Of a DNA stretch of 41,397 nucleotides, positions 16,980 to 25,835 are shown in pieces. The translations under genes were made by a program, and so were the position numbers. The notes under the pieces are model-generated. The model did no database searches and was not told the origin of the DNA. It saw nothing but the letters and a program-made list of their open reading frames with translations. Positions within the stretch are counted from its first letter, which is position 1; each line of letters starts with the position of its first letter. Source of the DNA: an uncultured Pirellula sp. (GTDB lineage Bacteria > Planctomycetota > Planctomycetia > Pirellulales > Pirellulaceae). Location: assembly GCA_903892355.1 (NCBI GenBank), contig CAITIE010000045.1, positions 1 to 41,397 of the forward strand, read 5' to 3'.

Positions 16980-19073
16980 TTAGTAACGGTACTGCAAACC
17001 GTAGTTCACGCTGTGGAGAGTGAAATTGCTTTCGGTCAGCGAGAAGCTCGGACGTGCCGCACCTACCAATGGACTGCTGAGGTTCGATGCGAGTTGCGGG
17101 TCGAATTGATCCGCAGCCCTGACCACTTTGGGAAGCTCCAAGAACGAATACCCAACGGTTGCTTCGAGATTCCGAGTCAAACGATAACCTAGCGTTACAT
17201 TCAACTCAGGCGAAACGACGAAAGTATCGTTGGAGTAAAACCCATTGTTCGTGCTGCGAGCTTGCAACCCGTTGTTGGAACTGGTCACCGACGGTGGCGT
17301 GCCTGGCACTGTGATCGTCTGCGTACCGTTGATGGTGACGTTTCGTTCCATGTTTCCAAGCCCGAGCTTGAACATCCCGGACAGGCTCCAACTGCGGCCG
17401 TAGGTGATGCTCGACACGCCCAACGTACCACCGTAAAACCGGTTGTTGGTGATGAATGTATCGTTGAGTTGCAGGAGGTTTCCTGAAGGGATAGCCGAAG
17501 TCGTCGAACTGACCGAGATGCTATCGGACAACCGTGCCGCTTGAGCTCCCGCCAGAAACTCCGTCCGACCCATGTAATTGTTTCGGATGATGCTCTTGAG
17601 GAGCAAATCTCCTCCGTAAACATCGGAGGTTGCATGGGCGAGCAACGACCCGGAAGAGACCCCTGGCTCGACCACGGAGATCGATTGCTGTGTGTTTGTC
17701 GTCGGATCTAAATAGGGTCGCACAATCGACGTCGCATTAGACTGCGTGCTATCAAAAGTCAGAGCCTGTGCTCCGGAATCAAAGAATCGCAATTGCATGC
17801 TGGAACAAAGATCGTTTCGAAACAACCAGCCGAATTCCCCTCGCAGTCCCTGCACGGTTTCATCCATCGGTACCGTACCTCCGAACAAGTCCGAAGAACC
17901 TGCACTGCCTACCGCTCCCGTTCGCACCAAACCTGGAATTGTCGAGTCGCTTGGCCAAAAGGTCGCCGCCTCCAACCGAGCCGAGAATCGATTCAAGACA
18001 AACCCATACGGGAACGCTAATTGGATATTCAGTGTGGGTACTTCTCCACAGCCGCATTGCCCTAGATAACCGCCGCAGCCAGTACATCCACCGCTGCTGG
18101 TTTCGGTCTCACCTTCGATCGTGCCCTCGCCGACAACCATTTCCCCTTCGGAGACGGTACCTCCGTTGGAATCTGCAATGACTTCTTGGGCATGCGTATG
18201 GGAAATACCTTTGTTGCAACTGGGGCATGATGCAAGCTGAACCGTGCTCGGTGATACCGTAATGCTCTGTGATGCCGCAATGCTCGGCGCTGACCGGGCG
18301 GCAATCGGCTGGGCGGTAGTCGGCTGGGCGGAAACAGTCGTCGCTGCAGCGGGTTTCGTAACAGTGGGTTTCGTACCGGCGGACTGGCCAACTCTAGCTT
18401 GTGAGGCCGTGGATTGAGCGGGGTTGCTCTTCGCTGGGACCAACTTCGACGAACCCGCTGCTACAACTCCGCGTGCCGGTCGATTTTGCTGAACCAGTTG
18501 AGGCGGACGCTGGACTGCTTGGGTCGCAGGGGGCAACGGTTGAGTGGGGGCTGGTGCCGCCAACACCGATTTCGGCGCCACCTTCTTGGTTCCTGAAGCG
18601 GAAACCATGGTTCCGGCAACCGCAGGAGTGCGAGTTGCTTGTTCGCGGGAACTGGAAGCATCGTTCAATGACTTCGCATTCTCAGCAGATTGTTGCTGCA
18701 GTCGTTCGACATAGCTCGCGCGACTTACTCGTGTACCTTCGGACGTATTTCCAGGGGCTTGCCCGTTCGAGCGATCCGAGTCCCTATCGTCGGCCGTCCA
18801 GTCGAACCGTTCGTTTACCGGGCTGGAAATCTCGAGCGAAGCCCCGCTCGAAACCCCGGGCGTTACGGACTTTGTGGATTGCACATCGGTGATCTGTGGC
18901 GAGATCGATGTTCCGTAAAAATCACGACTCGATTGACGGCCTGTTCGTAATTGAGCGACCGCGTCCGAAGCCATGAATAGCGGCGAGGCGACCGCAAAGG
19001 CGGCTACCAGCTTGGCGATGCTTCGGGCGCGTTCCGCGCTGTTTCGAGCGATTCTCATCTTGGATTCCACCAT
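16980..19073 (-). CDS. BBP7-type outer-membrane beta-barrel protein
   Basis: This protein of up to 697 residues has three parts. A signal peptide (AFAVASPLFMASDAVAQ) is followed by a long Ala/Pro/Thr/Ser/Gln-rich low-complexity linker (about residues 45-295). Cys clusters (CPSCNKG; CTGCGGYLGQCGCG) cover about 285-345. The C-terminal barrel (about 350-697) has alternating hydrophobic strands and ends in an aromatic-terminated strand (NYGLQYRY), as outer-membrane barrels do. The pattern matches the planctomycete-specific BBP7 family, whose function is unknown. Two starts are close: 19073, and ATG 19058 with GGTGGA in front, which may be the true one. The small secreted gene at 19465 is divergently transcribed. 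Confidence 0.85.
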   Translation of the reverse strand: MVESKMRIARNSAERARSIAKLVAAFAVASPLFMASDAVAQLRTGRQSSRDFYGTSISPQITDVQSTKSVTPGVSSGASLEISSPVNERFDWTADDRDSDRSNGQAPGNTSEGTRVSRASYVERLQQQSAENAKSLNDASSSREQATRTPAVAGTMVSASGTKKVAPKSVLAAPAPTQPLPPATQAVQRPPQLVQQNRPARGVVAAGSSKLVPAKSNPAQSTASQARVGQSAGTKPTVTKPAAATTVSAQPTTAQPIAARSAPSIAASQSITVSPSTVQLASCPSCNKGISHTHAQEVIADSNGGTVSEGEMVVGEGTIEGETETSSGGCTGCGGYLGQCGCGEVPTLNIQLAFPYGFVLNRFSARLEAATFWPSDSTIPGLVRTGAVGSAGSSDLFGGTVPMDETVQGLRGEFGWLFRNDLCSSMQLRFFDSGAQALTFDSTQSNATSIVRPYLDPTTNTQQSISVVEPGVSSGSLLAHATSDVYGGDLLLKSIIRNNYMGRTEFLAGAQAARLSDSISVSSTTSAIPSGNLLQLNDTFITNNRFYGGTLGVSSITYGRSWSLSGMFKLGLGNMERNVTINGTQTITVPGTPPSVTSSNNGLQARSTNNGFYSNDTFVVSPELNVTLGYRLTRNLEATVGYSFLELPKVVRAADQFDPQLASNLSSPLVGAARPSFSLTESNFTLHSVNYGLQYRY

Positions 19074-19464
19074 TTTCTTGGTTCAGGCTTCTTGGTCCCC
19101 CTGAAACGTCGAATGCTTGCAATCGCAGGCATCGCCGCATCACTTAGGACCGGTTCTCCGAGAGGACTCGCTGCGCAGGAAAGCTTCTGGAAAGGCCTTT
19201 TTGGAAAACTCTTCCTCGTGCATCGGCTATTCCGCCTGAGAAGATTGAGCAAACCTGGAAGATTTTGACGGCTGCGTTCGTTTTTGCGGCGGCAATGCTA
19301 GCGTAGCCCAAAGCATCCATCACCAAAGCTCGTGGGGCAATCTCCTGATCGTAACGGCTCTATCGCTTCTTCCATGGATCATCACCCAGGCAGGCCGAGA
19401 GCGTCGATATGGAAGAGTGGGGAGGATGCCCCCAGCAGGATTTCATTCGTAAAAGGATTTACCT
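19074..19464. other. Divergent promoter region, no gene seen
   Basis: This 391-bp gap lies between the minus-strand BBP7 gene and the plus-strand small secreted gene, so it must contain both promoters. I see no confident -35/-10 pair, repeat or RNA gene in it. Confidence 0.5.
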
Positions 19465-20040
19465 ATGCGTCGCCTATGGATTGGTGGTTTGGTATTGGGA
19501 TCGCTTTCTATGGCTACAGAGTCCGCTCAAGCACAATGGTCAGAGGCGAAGCATCATTGCCATGTGGATTTCGCACGCAATAACTCATGGCCGCAGCCCT
19601 TTCGAGGCCAAGACGCGCGATCGGTAATCGCTCCTTTCGAAGTCATGAAGAATAACGGATGGCGCGACAACAACACCGTCGGTAATCTGATGTTTAAGGA
19701 TGGCGATATCTCAGAAGCAGGGCGTCTTAAGATCGCTCAGATCCTGACTGTTCCACCCCCGAGTCGACGCGTTGTTTATATTCAGGCCGCTCCGACGGTC
19801 AAGGAAACAGAAGCTCGCATCCAAAGCGTTCAAGTCGCAATTTCGGAAATGGTACCTACCGGACCACTTCCTGACGTCGTCGTAACGAACATTCCTCCGA
19901 GCACCTCGTCCGGATCCTACCAAACTTTCGTGCATCGGGCGATCGCCAACTCGACCCCAGTTCCTCGCTTGCCTGCCTTCAGTGGCATCAACGCTCCGTC
20001 AGCGCAAACGTCAGCGGCTCCGCAAGACTCAGGCAACTGA
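19465..20040 (+). CDS. Small secreted protein of a planctomycete type, function unknown
   Basis: This 191-residue protein starts with a clear signal peptide (MRRLWIGGLVLGSLSMATESAQA, cut before QWSE). The mature N-terminus has CHVDFARNNSWPQPF, then APFEVMKNNGWRDNNTVGN and LTEAGxLKI-like text. I associate these with a recurring planctomycete secreted family, from memory and not searched. The C-terminal third is Pro/Ser/Thr-rich and probably disordered. The ATG has AAAGGA about 8 nt upstream. It is divergent from the BBP7 barrel gene, which suggests an envelope role. No enzyme motif is visible. Confidence 0.8.
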   Translation: MRRLWIGGLVLGSLSMATESAQAQWSEAKHHCHVDFARNNSWPQPFRGQDARSVIAPFEVMKNNGWRDNNTVGNLMFKDGDISEAGRLKIAQILTVPPPSRRVVYIQAAPTVKETEARIQSVQVAISEMVPTGPLPDVVVTNIPPSTSSGSYQTFVHRAIANSTPVPRLPAFSGINAPSAQTSAAPQDSGN

Positions 20041-20135
20041 TCGTGGCTCCGCCGAACGATGCTGGTCGGGTATCGCGTTCATCTCGGATAACCGCGGGAA
20101 TCCGCTGAGCCGTTGGTGTTGCTAAATTGGTGTTG

Positions 20136-21353
20136 CTAAATGCGTACGAAGATGCCTTGGCGGTACATCCACCTCAGGATGCACCAAAACAGGAGCAAAG
20201 TCATGGCACCAATGAGCATCGGCTGCACGGCATCGCTTGCGACCTGATCCAGTAGAGCGCCAAGGTGCCGTTCAATCGCGTCATGGGTCGGTTTCTCTAG
20301 CGTCCAACTCATCACGTAGGCGGCAATCGAATTGGCACCGATCACGGTCCAAAAATACGCCCATCTGGTAAATCCACCCACATCGCAGATCCAGTGCAAA
20401 GCGAGCAACCAAACGAAGCAAAGACCGCCGCTCCAAAGGGTCCAGGAGGGCGTCCAAATCCGTTTTACAATTGGGCATACGCCGAAATAGTCCAATCCCC
20501 AAGCCATCGCCAAACAGACTGCTGCTGCGAGGAGAAAAAAACGACTCCGCTCGGATTCAGTAATCTCCAGCCGTAACCAACCCCCGGCGATCAGCCCCAG
20601 AGTCATCGTCGCTAACGTAGGCACAAAGCTCAGCGTGCAATAACCTCCGCCGGAAAACAAAAACGGCTTCTCGCGAGGGAACTGGTTCATCCACCAGGTA
20701 TCAAACGCCCAGGCCAAATTGCTATTCTTGTTCCAATGTGCCCCAAAGCCGTCCACATGATGAGGCCAGGTCGATGGTACTCCGACAGCCGCGTAATCAA
20801 ATTCGGACGTCGGCAATGGAAAAGCGGCAAACGCTCCCCAGACCAACCCCAGGATCACCACTACCGTTGCGATCCACCAGCGCGTACCTAACGACGCAAC
20901 CATAAAAAGAATCCAGTACCCAAGTCCAATCTGGGTGAGGGTGTCGTCAAACGTAAAATTGGTTTGAGACTTGCCCAAACTGCGCAGAAAGATACCGAGG
21001 GATATCAAAATCACGCTGCGCCAACACGCGTGCAGAAACATCCACCCCCACGCCTGCCCGGATGCAACTCGTTTGGCATACGAGAAGGCCAACGATGTTC
21101 CTACTAAAAAGGAAAAGCTCGGCTGAATCATGTCATGCAGCGAACAGCCTCGCCATTCAACGTGGGACGTATGAAACGACACCCACTCAAATACCGATTG
21201 GATCCACGGGGAGAAGCCCTCTTTAAACTCGCGCAGTTGACTCCAATGAAGCACCTCCGCCAGCATGAGGAACATGACCATACCACGATAGATGTCGATA
21301 CTGGGCATCCGGCGACTGTTGGGTCGTAGCGCAGCCTCCGTCGCATCCACCAT
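20136..21353 (-). CDS. Multispan membrane protein, HGSNAT/DUF5009-like acyltransferase family
   Basis: This 405-residue protein has about ten hydrophobic helices. The N-terminal signature RMPSIDIYRGMVMFLMLAE, followed by an exposed segment and HDMIQPSFSFLVGTSLAFS, matches the DUF5009 / heparan-alpha-glucosaminide N-acetyltransferase-like family, which moves acetyl groups across membranes onto sugars. The ending IGANSIAAYVMSW is also typical. The ATG at 21353 has AGGTGG 6 nt upstream. Substrate unknown; a cell-envelope or exopolysaccharide sugar is plausible. Confidence 0.82.
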   Translation of the reverse strand: MVDATEAALRPNSRRMPSIDIYRGMVMFLMLAEVLHWSQLREFKEGFSPWIQSVFEWVSFHTSHVEWRGCSLHDMIQPSFSFLVGTSLAFSYAKRVASGQAWGWMFLHACWRSVILISLGIFLRSLGKSQTNFTFDDTLTQIGLGYWILFMVASLGTRWWIATVVVILGLVWGAFAAFPLPTSEFDYAAVGVPSTWPHHVDGFGAHWNKNSNLAWAFDTWWMNQFPREKPFLFSGGGYCTLSFVPTLATMTLGLIAGGWLRLEITESERSRFFLLAAAVCLAMAWGLDYFGVCPIVKRIWTPSWTLWSGGLCFVWLLALHWICDVGGFTRWAYFWTVIGANSIAAYVMSWTLEKPTHDAIERHLGALLDQVASDAVQPMLIGAMTLLLFWCILRWMYRQGIFVRI

Positions 21354-21373
21354 AAGACCACCTGAAATTCATT

Positions 21374-21703
21374 CTAACGAATTCGGAACATCGGAACGAC
21401 AAAGTCCATCAGCGGGGAGCCTGCGGTCAGCAAGAACCCCCATAACCACGGTAGGTTATCCCAAAGCTCAGACGGTAGCATGGTGGCGGCTGCCAGCAAG
21501 CCGATTGCTGCCACCAGAAAAAATTCTGCTCGCAAAGGCCTCTGCCACGCAGAAAACCACAAGACGACCACCCAAAACGCAATCATCAAGCCAACTACCC
21601 CCATCGCCATCCAGCCGAACAAGATCAGCAGGAACAAGTGGATTAGGTAGTAGTAGGTTAGCTTGAAGGAAAATAAATTTCGAAGCTTGATTAGTAGATT
21701 CAT
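21374..21703 (-). CDS. Small membrane protein (109 aa), unknown
   Basis: This is a short hydrophobic protein with three or four helices (YLIHLFLLILFGWMAMG; VGLMIAFWVVVLWFS; FFLVAAIGLLAAATM). Positive charges at its start (NLLIKLRNLFSFK) suggest the N-terminus is inside. The open frame continues to 21904, but that part translates to Arg/Cys-rich text over tandem repeats and looks non-coding, so I prefer ATG 21703. It ends 20 nt before the start of the DUF5009-like gene and probably shares its transcript. I do not recognise a family. Confidence 0.65.
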   Translation of the reverse strand: MNLLIKLRNLFSFKLTYYYLIHLFLLILFGWMAMGVVGLMIAFWVVVLWFSAWQRPLRAEFFLVAAIGLLAAATMLPSELWDNLPWLWGFLLTAGSPLMDFVVPMFRIR

Positions 21704-22035
21704 AGGCGGCTTGATTCTACACCTTCTTCGATTTTTTTTCGAGTTCCAGCAGGGACTCCTTCCACGACAATCCCCCCCGGCCTTCACAACCCCCGCCTTC
21801 ACAACCCCTGCACAGACGGCCTCCCGCAATCCAATTCTCGTCGCGATCCAAGTCTCGTCGCCAGGTGCAGGTGCGTTTCTCTCGCTCCACACGGCACAAC
21901 GCACAATCTTTCCCGTACGCTCTTCTGAAACGTTACGCCTTCGCCCTCGAACGGACCATCAAATCGAGTGCGTTCAAGAGTGAAATACTCCATTACCATC
22001 TGGATGCGGGCTCTCGACCATCGTCCAGTATCCGA
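21704..22035. other. Intergenic region with a 15-bp tandem repeat
   Basis: No credible gene is present. A C-rich stretch includes a 15-bp repeat (GCCTTCACAACCCCC-like) twice at 21780-21809. It should contain the promoter of the 109-aa gene. Confidence 0.5.
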
Positions 22036-22965
22036 TCACCATTCGGGCTCCGCAGTTACCAAGAAATAAATCAGCGGAATCAGCATCGCACAACAAATAC
22101 CTGCAGCCACGGTAGCTCGTAACCACGGGTTCAAACGTCGAGCGTATAAATCGACAATTCCCACCATCGACGGCAGAAATAGAACAGGCCAAAACCATTG
22201 ACTCCGCAATGCCTCGCTCACGTAAAATGTTGAAACCACCAAGCATGCCACCCCCATCCAGCTCAGCCCCACTACGACGGGCGCTAGAGGCCAAGAAAAT
22301 GGTACTTCATGGGAACGAGTAGGCCGGAATAACTGGACCGCACTGACCCCACTAGAAACACCGACACCTACCAGCACCCACTCACTCAACGACGCATACG
22401 ATGACAATACCATCGCAACAATACAACCAAATTGCGCGAGCAAAACCAAGGGATACCATCTTCCTCCTGATCCATTCGCAATCCAATCCATCGCATACGC
22501 ATTCCACACCGCGGCAACAGCGCTCGATACAGCCAATCGTCCCAAGGTGGGAAGTTTGTCCTGATACCCCTCCCCCATCGGGAAAAGCAAGTAACTAGCC
22601 CCGATCCAAAACGTCAACAAACAAGGAACGCTCCATCGCTGAAAGCGTTCCGAAGATCCCAAAAAGAATCGCACGAGGGCCAATGCCAAGATGACTGCAG
22701 GCACGAGCCAAACCATCAACATCCATGGCTCGCGTGCCTCCCATTCCAACCACTTCCTGGGAGACAGCAAAATCCCCCGTTGCATAAAGTCGGACACGAT
22801 GAAGGCAGCGCCCACGAACATCGCTCCAATCAATCCAGTCCTAGTGGATACCCCTCGCGAGGTTGCTTCCGGTTCCTGGTGTCGCACCAGCAACCAAGCA
22901 CCGATCAATGCGATTACCCCAGGAACCAGCAATCGCTGAATCGCAATTTGCATTTCAAACCCCAC
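22036..22965 (-). CDS. Multispan membrane protein of unknown function
   Basis: This 309-residue protein has eight or nine predicted transmembrane helices and only short loops. A pair of Arg residues before LNPWLRATVAAGICCAML is the only charged landmark near the end. No transporter or enzyme motif is visible and I do not recognise the family. The frame begins at GTG 22965, preceded by GAGGTG about 7 nt upstream; ATG 22953 four codons later is the alternative. It is in the same direction as the two membrane genes downstream but separated from them by 332 bp. Confidence 0.72.
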   Translation of the reverse strand: MGFEMQIAIQRLLVPGVIALIGAWLLVRHQEPEATSRGVSTRTGLIGAMFVGAAFIVSDFMQRGILLSPRKWLEWEAREPWMLMVWLVPAVILALALVRFFLGSSERFQRWSVPCLLTFWIGASYLLFPMGEGYQDKLPTLGRLAVSSAVAAVWNAYAMDWIANGSGGRWYPLVLLAQFGCIVAMVLSSYASLSEWVLVGVGVSSGVSAVQLFRPTRSHEVPFSWPLAPVVVGLSWMGVACLVVSTFYVSEALRSQWFWPVLFLPSMVGIVDLYARRLNPWLRATVAAGICCAMLIPLIYFLVTAEPEW

Positions 22966-23410
22966 AACAACACCTCGCGCTCGTGTATGCCCTAGGACAA
23001 CTACCTAGCCATCCAATTCCCGGCCCAGAAAATGAATGGTTAGAAATCTTTTCTCACACCGACTTTCCAAATCGTTCCAAAGGTCGCCATTCGAACCACA
23101 ATGATCGTAGCGACTACTCCATTCTTCGAAGAACGAGTTTTGCTGAGAACCATCTTTTCCACAATGATCCTCGGTAAAAACGGTTCGTAGAACCCCAGGA
23201 ACTCTTGACTCGTATTTCGATCGATTGACTTAGAAATCCTGTAACTCATGGGATTTGTTGGCAGCAAATCGTTCACTCCCCGCCGGAAAAATTGCCGGCA
23301 GGATATAGTATGGCAGGGTGGCCGGGTGTCGCGTTCGATTTCCACCGGCCCAAACTCCATCGCGTGGCTACGCCACCCTTGACGTTGCTTTTTCAAATTT
23401 GACTCTCGCC
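22966..23410. other. Divergent intergenic region upstream of the Fur-family gene
   Basis: This 445-bp region has no gene that I trust. A minus-strand open frame covers 23040-23450, but its product lacks any family signature and it runs across the start of the Fur-family gene. Promoters for the minus-strand membrane gene and the plus-strand regulator should be here. Confidence 0.45.
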
Positions 23411-23944
23411 ATGCCTGATTCGCCATCTCCGAAAACCGAACCAATGGCAAAAACCGAACCGCTGGCTTCGGTCTCTGTCTCCATGACCCCTTTGGCTCGC
23501 TACGAGGAGTTTCTGCAGTCGCGTGGACTACGGAACACCAATCAGAAAAAGTATTTGCTAGAACAAGTCTTCAATCGGCACGAGCACTTCGATGCCGATC
23601 AATTGATCGATCAACTTCCCTCCAAGGGAAGCCCGAATTATGTGTCCCGTCCCACCGTTTATCGAACCCTTCGTGAGTTCGTCGACGCCGGGTTGCTTCA
23701 CCGCTTCGAACTCGACGGCCGAAGTATGTATGAGCTCAATTATGGATATCCCGAACACGATCATTTGTACTGTTCCAAGTGCCGGAAGTTGATCGAGTTC
23801 ACCTGCGAAGAGATCGTCAAAATCCGCGATGAAGTCGCTCGAGCCCACCGGTTTCGCGTGCGAGACCACCGTTTCATCATCCAGGGTGTTTGCGACGAGT
23901 GCGCCAAAAAACGCTCTTTAGGCCGCCGGCAAGACCGCGTTTAA
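23411..23944 (+). CDS. Fur-family metal-dependent transcriptional regulator
   Basis: This 177-residue protein has the Fur layout. The N-terminal winged helix includes RLRNTNQKKYLL-like text and SRPTVYRTLREFVDAGLLHR, the DNA-recognition helix. The dimerisation and metal domain has YPEHDHLYCSKC and GVCDEC, giving the HxH site and the two CxxC zinc pairs. It should act as a metal- or peroxide-responsive repressor. Fur, Zur and PerR cannot be told apart by eye. The ATG at 23411 is preferred over the upstream frame because the family match begins shortly after it. About 20 residues of Pro/Lys-rich tail precede the domain. The neighbouring metal permease-repressor fusion at 34.4 kb is too far away to be tied to it. 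Confidence 0.93.
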   Translation: MPDSPSPKTEPMAKTEPLASVSVSMTPLARYEEFLQSRGLRNTNQKKYLLEQVFNRHEHFDADQLIDQLPSKGSPNYVSRPTVYRTLREFVDAGLLHRFELDGRSMYELNYGYPEHDHLYCSKCRKLIEFTCEEIVKIRDEVARAHRFRVRDHRFIIQGVCDECAKKRSLGRRQDRV

Positions 23945-24312
23945 GCCAAGATCCGTCAGATTGGCGCCCTCTCTTTCCTTTCGTTTTACCCATCGATAAA
24001 TGCTAGCGAATCATCATTTCCTCGCTCAATGCTTCGCTCCCGTGTACAAGTCGATTTGGTGAAAGTCCTGTGCCACCCGCGGAACGATTCCGCCAGGGTC
24101 CAAACTGAGCAGTCAGCCTGGGCGACGCAGTCTCCCCAAATTGTTTCGGCACCTAGCAAATCTTTCGAAAATCCTAACGTCTTTAACGGCTGACATTGCT
24201 TCGGATTTTCTCTTCTTGTATTCACTCTTAGCGAGTCCCTATCGGGAGCGGTCCCCTTTGGGAAACCGCCTCACGTGTACGCACGTTCGCCCACGTTTAG
24301 GAGGTCAAGCCA
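23945..24312 (+). promoter_or_regulatory. Structured leader of the split bamA operon
   Basis: This 368-nt stretch holds strong RNA structure. A hairpin at 24075-24099 pairs ACCC-GCGGAA with TTCCGC-(CA)-GGGT around a CGA loop. The motif GGTGAAAGTCC sits just before it at 24058-24068 and AGTCAGCC just after at 24111-24118. A second hairpin, GCGGT...ACCGC, is at 24248-24269. The parts resemble pieces of cobalamin riboswitches, but the conserved ACTGT-type loop is missing, so I do not call it one. TTGCTT-17 nt-TATTCA at 24196-24224 is a weak promoter candidate. The leader ends with an excellent ribosome site, AGGAGGT, 8 nt before the bamA-like ATG. Confidence 0.45.
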
Positions 24313-25755
24313 ATGGCTCTGATGTTCATGACTAACACACGGCTGAAAAGACGCAACTCGATCGGCCGAGGTATTGCACTCGGGTTCATCACACTCGTCA
24401 GTTCGAGTGCCTTTGGCCCCAATGCTGTTGTGCCTTGCAGTTATGGTCAAGGAGGTGCTGGTGGGGGCCAAGCGGGTATGCCTGCGTTCAATGAACCAAC
24501 CTTCAAAGAGCGAATGTACGAAGCTGGCGGTTTACCCGTTCGTGAGGTTCGCGAAGGGGCAGTCATCCTATCGGTCAAGGTCGAAGGCAACCAATCGGTC
24601 TCGGAAAACTTTATCTTGTCGCAAATGCAATCGCGCGAAGATCGCGCGTTTGACAAGGAGACTTTCAATCGCGACATCGCGGCCCTGTATCGAACTAACC
24701 TGTTTCGAAAGATCGACTCCTACCCGACGGAGACTCCCGAAGGAGTTCATATACGATTGATCGTTTCCGAGAGACCGATCATTAAGTCCGTCGATTTTCT
24801 GGGAAATGAAAGGGTCGATGAAGGCCCACTCAAAAAGCACTCCGGCCTCCAAAAAGGTGACCCTCTCGATCCATTCTCCCTCAACTCAGCCCGTGGACGG
24901 CTTATCGAATACTATCAAGACCAAGGGATGAACCAAGTCGACATCCAAATCATCAAGGGGCTAAAACCTGGCGAACGCGAGGTCCAATTCCTGATCAATG
25001 AGGGACCGGTCGAACGGATCAACACCATCCGTATGATCGGAAACGTTGAGTTCAAGGAAGACCTTTTGAAAGCTCGCATCAAAAGTCGCGACTCTCGCAT
25101 GGGGCTGACCTCATTCGCCGGCAACAAGTGCTCGGATGCCAAGCTCGCCGATGACCGCGACGGTCTCCTGGGCTATTACCGGTCCCTGGGCTACTTTGAC
25201 GCTCGCGTCGATTATCAAAAGGCCTACAGCGAAGCTGGTGACTTCGTGGATGTCACCTTCGTCATTTCGGAAGGGAAACGCTACTACATCAATTCGGTTT
25301 CGATCATTGGGACCAAACGTTACCAACCGAGTGAGCTGATTCCACACATGACGATGAAGTCTGACGCGGCCTTCCTGCAGGTCAACAAGATGAAGGATGA
25401 AAAATTCCTTCGCGATCTGTTTGGAGCACAAGGGCACATCTTCTGCGACGTCGAAGGTGAAGTCGTCTACCAACCGAACAACAATCGAGTCGACATCGTC
25501 TACCACGTCCGTGAAGGTGACGTCTATCGAGCCAGCGACATTCGAGTCAACATCGACGGTGATCACACGCAGCGTCGAGTCGTCCTGCAGCCACTGCGAA
25601 ATCTGCGACCCGGGCAAACCATCGATTCTCGCGAACTCGAAAACGGAGAACGCCGACTTCGTTATTCAACCATATTCAACACAGACCCATCGCGCGGTGA
25701 CTTGCCGAGCGTTTCGGTACAACCCCCTGAACGAATGGAAGACGATAGTTTCTGA
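24313..25755 (+). CDS. BamA-like POTRA-only outer membrane assembly protein
   Basis: This 480-residue protein begins with a signal-peptide-like segment (GIALGFITLVSSSAF). It then carries five POTRA repeats at roughly residues 79-155, 155-230, 232-325, 327-405 and 408-462. Each has the usual pattern, as in VEGNQSVSEN, FLGNERVDEG, MIGNVEFKED, IIGTKRYQPS and VNIDGDHTQR. POTRA repeats of BamA bind client outer-membrane proteins and partner lipoproteins. The usual C-terminal 16-strand barrel is absent: the protein stops after ERMEDDSF. The barrel lies in the next gene. The ATG at 24313 has AGGAGGT 8 nt upstream, the best ribosome site in the window. POTRA identity is sure; that the two genes jointly act as BamA is inferred. 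Confidence 0.92.
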   Translation: MALMFMTNTRLKRRNSIGRGIALGFITLVSSSAFGPNAVVPCSYGQGGAGGGQAGMPAFNEPTFKERMYEAGGLPVREVREGAVILSVKVEGNQSVSENFILSQMQSREDRAFDKETFNRDIAALYRTNLFRKIDSYPTETPEGVHIRLIVSERPIIKSVDFLGNERVDEGPLKKHSGLQKGDPLDPFSLNSARGRLIEYYQDQGMNQVDIQIIKGLKPGEREVQFLINEGPVERINTIRMIGNVEFKEDLLKARIKSRDSRMGLTSFAGNKCSDAKLADDRDGLLGYYRSLGYFDARVDYQKAYSEAGDFVDVTFVISEGKRYYINSVSIIGTKRYQPSELIPHMTMKSDAAFLQVNKMKDEKFLRDLFGAQGHIFCDVEGEVVYQPNNNRVDIVYHVREGDVYRASDIRVNIDGDHTQRRVVLQPLRNLRPGQTIDSRELENGERRLRYSTIFNTDPSRGDLPSVSVQPPERMEDDSF

Positions 25756-25835
25756 TCCTCGAATCGCGACCCCAAAAATCAGCCTGTTGGATCCATCAGA
25801 CGTACTCGACAAACTGCCAAACCGAGCTTTTATCT

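Noticed and set aside
23040-23450. 136-codon minus-strand open frame before the Fur-family gene
   Set aside because: It overlaps the regulator's start, has no ribosome site or family signature, and probably covers its promoter.
24058-24118. Possible cobalamin riboswitch upstream of the bamA-like gene
   Set aside because: GGTGAAAGTCC and AGTCAG fit parts of the consensus, but the conserved loop after CCCGC is replaced by a plain GCGGAA-CGA-TTCCGC hairpin. The downstream gene is also not a usual target. Kept only as an unclassified structured leader.
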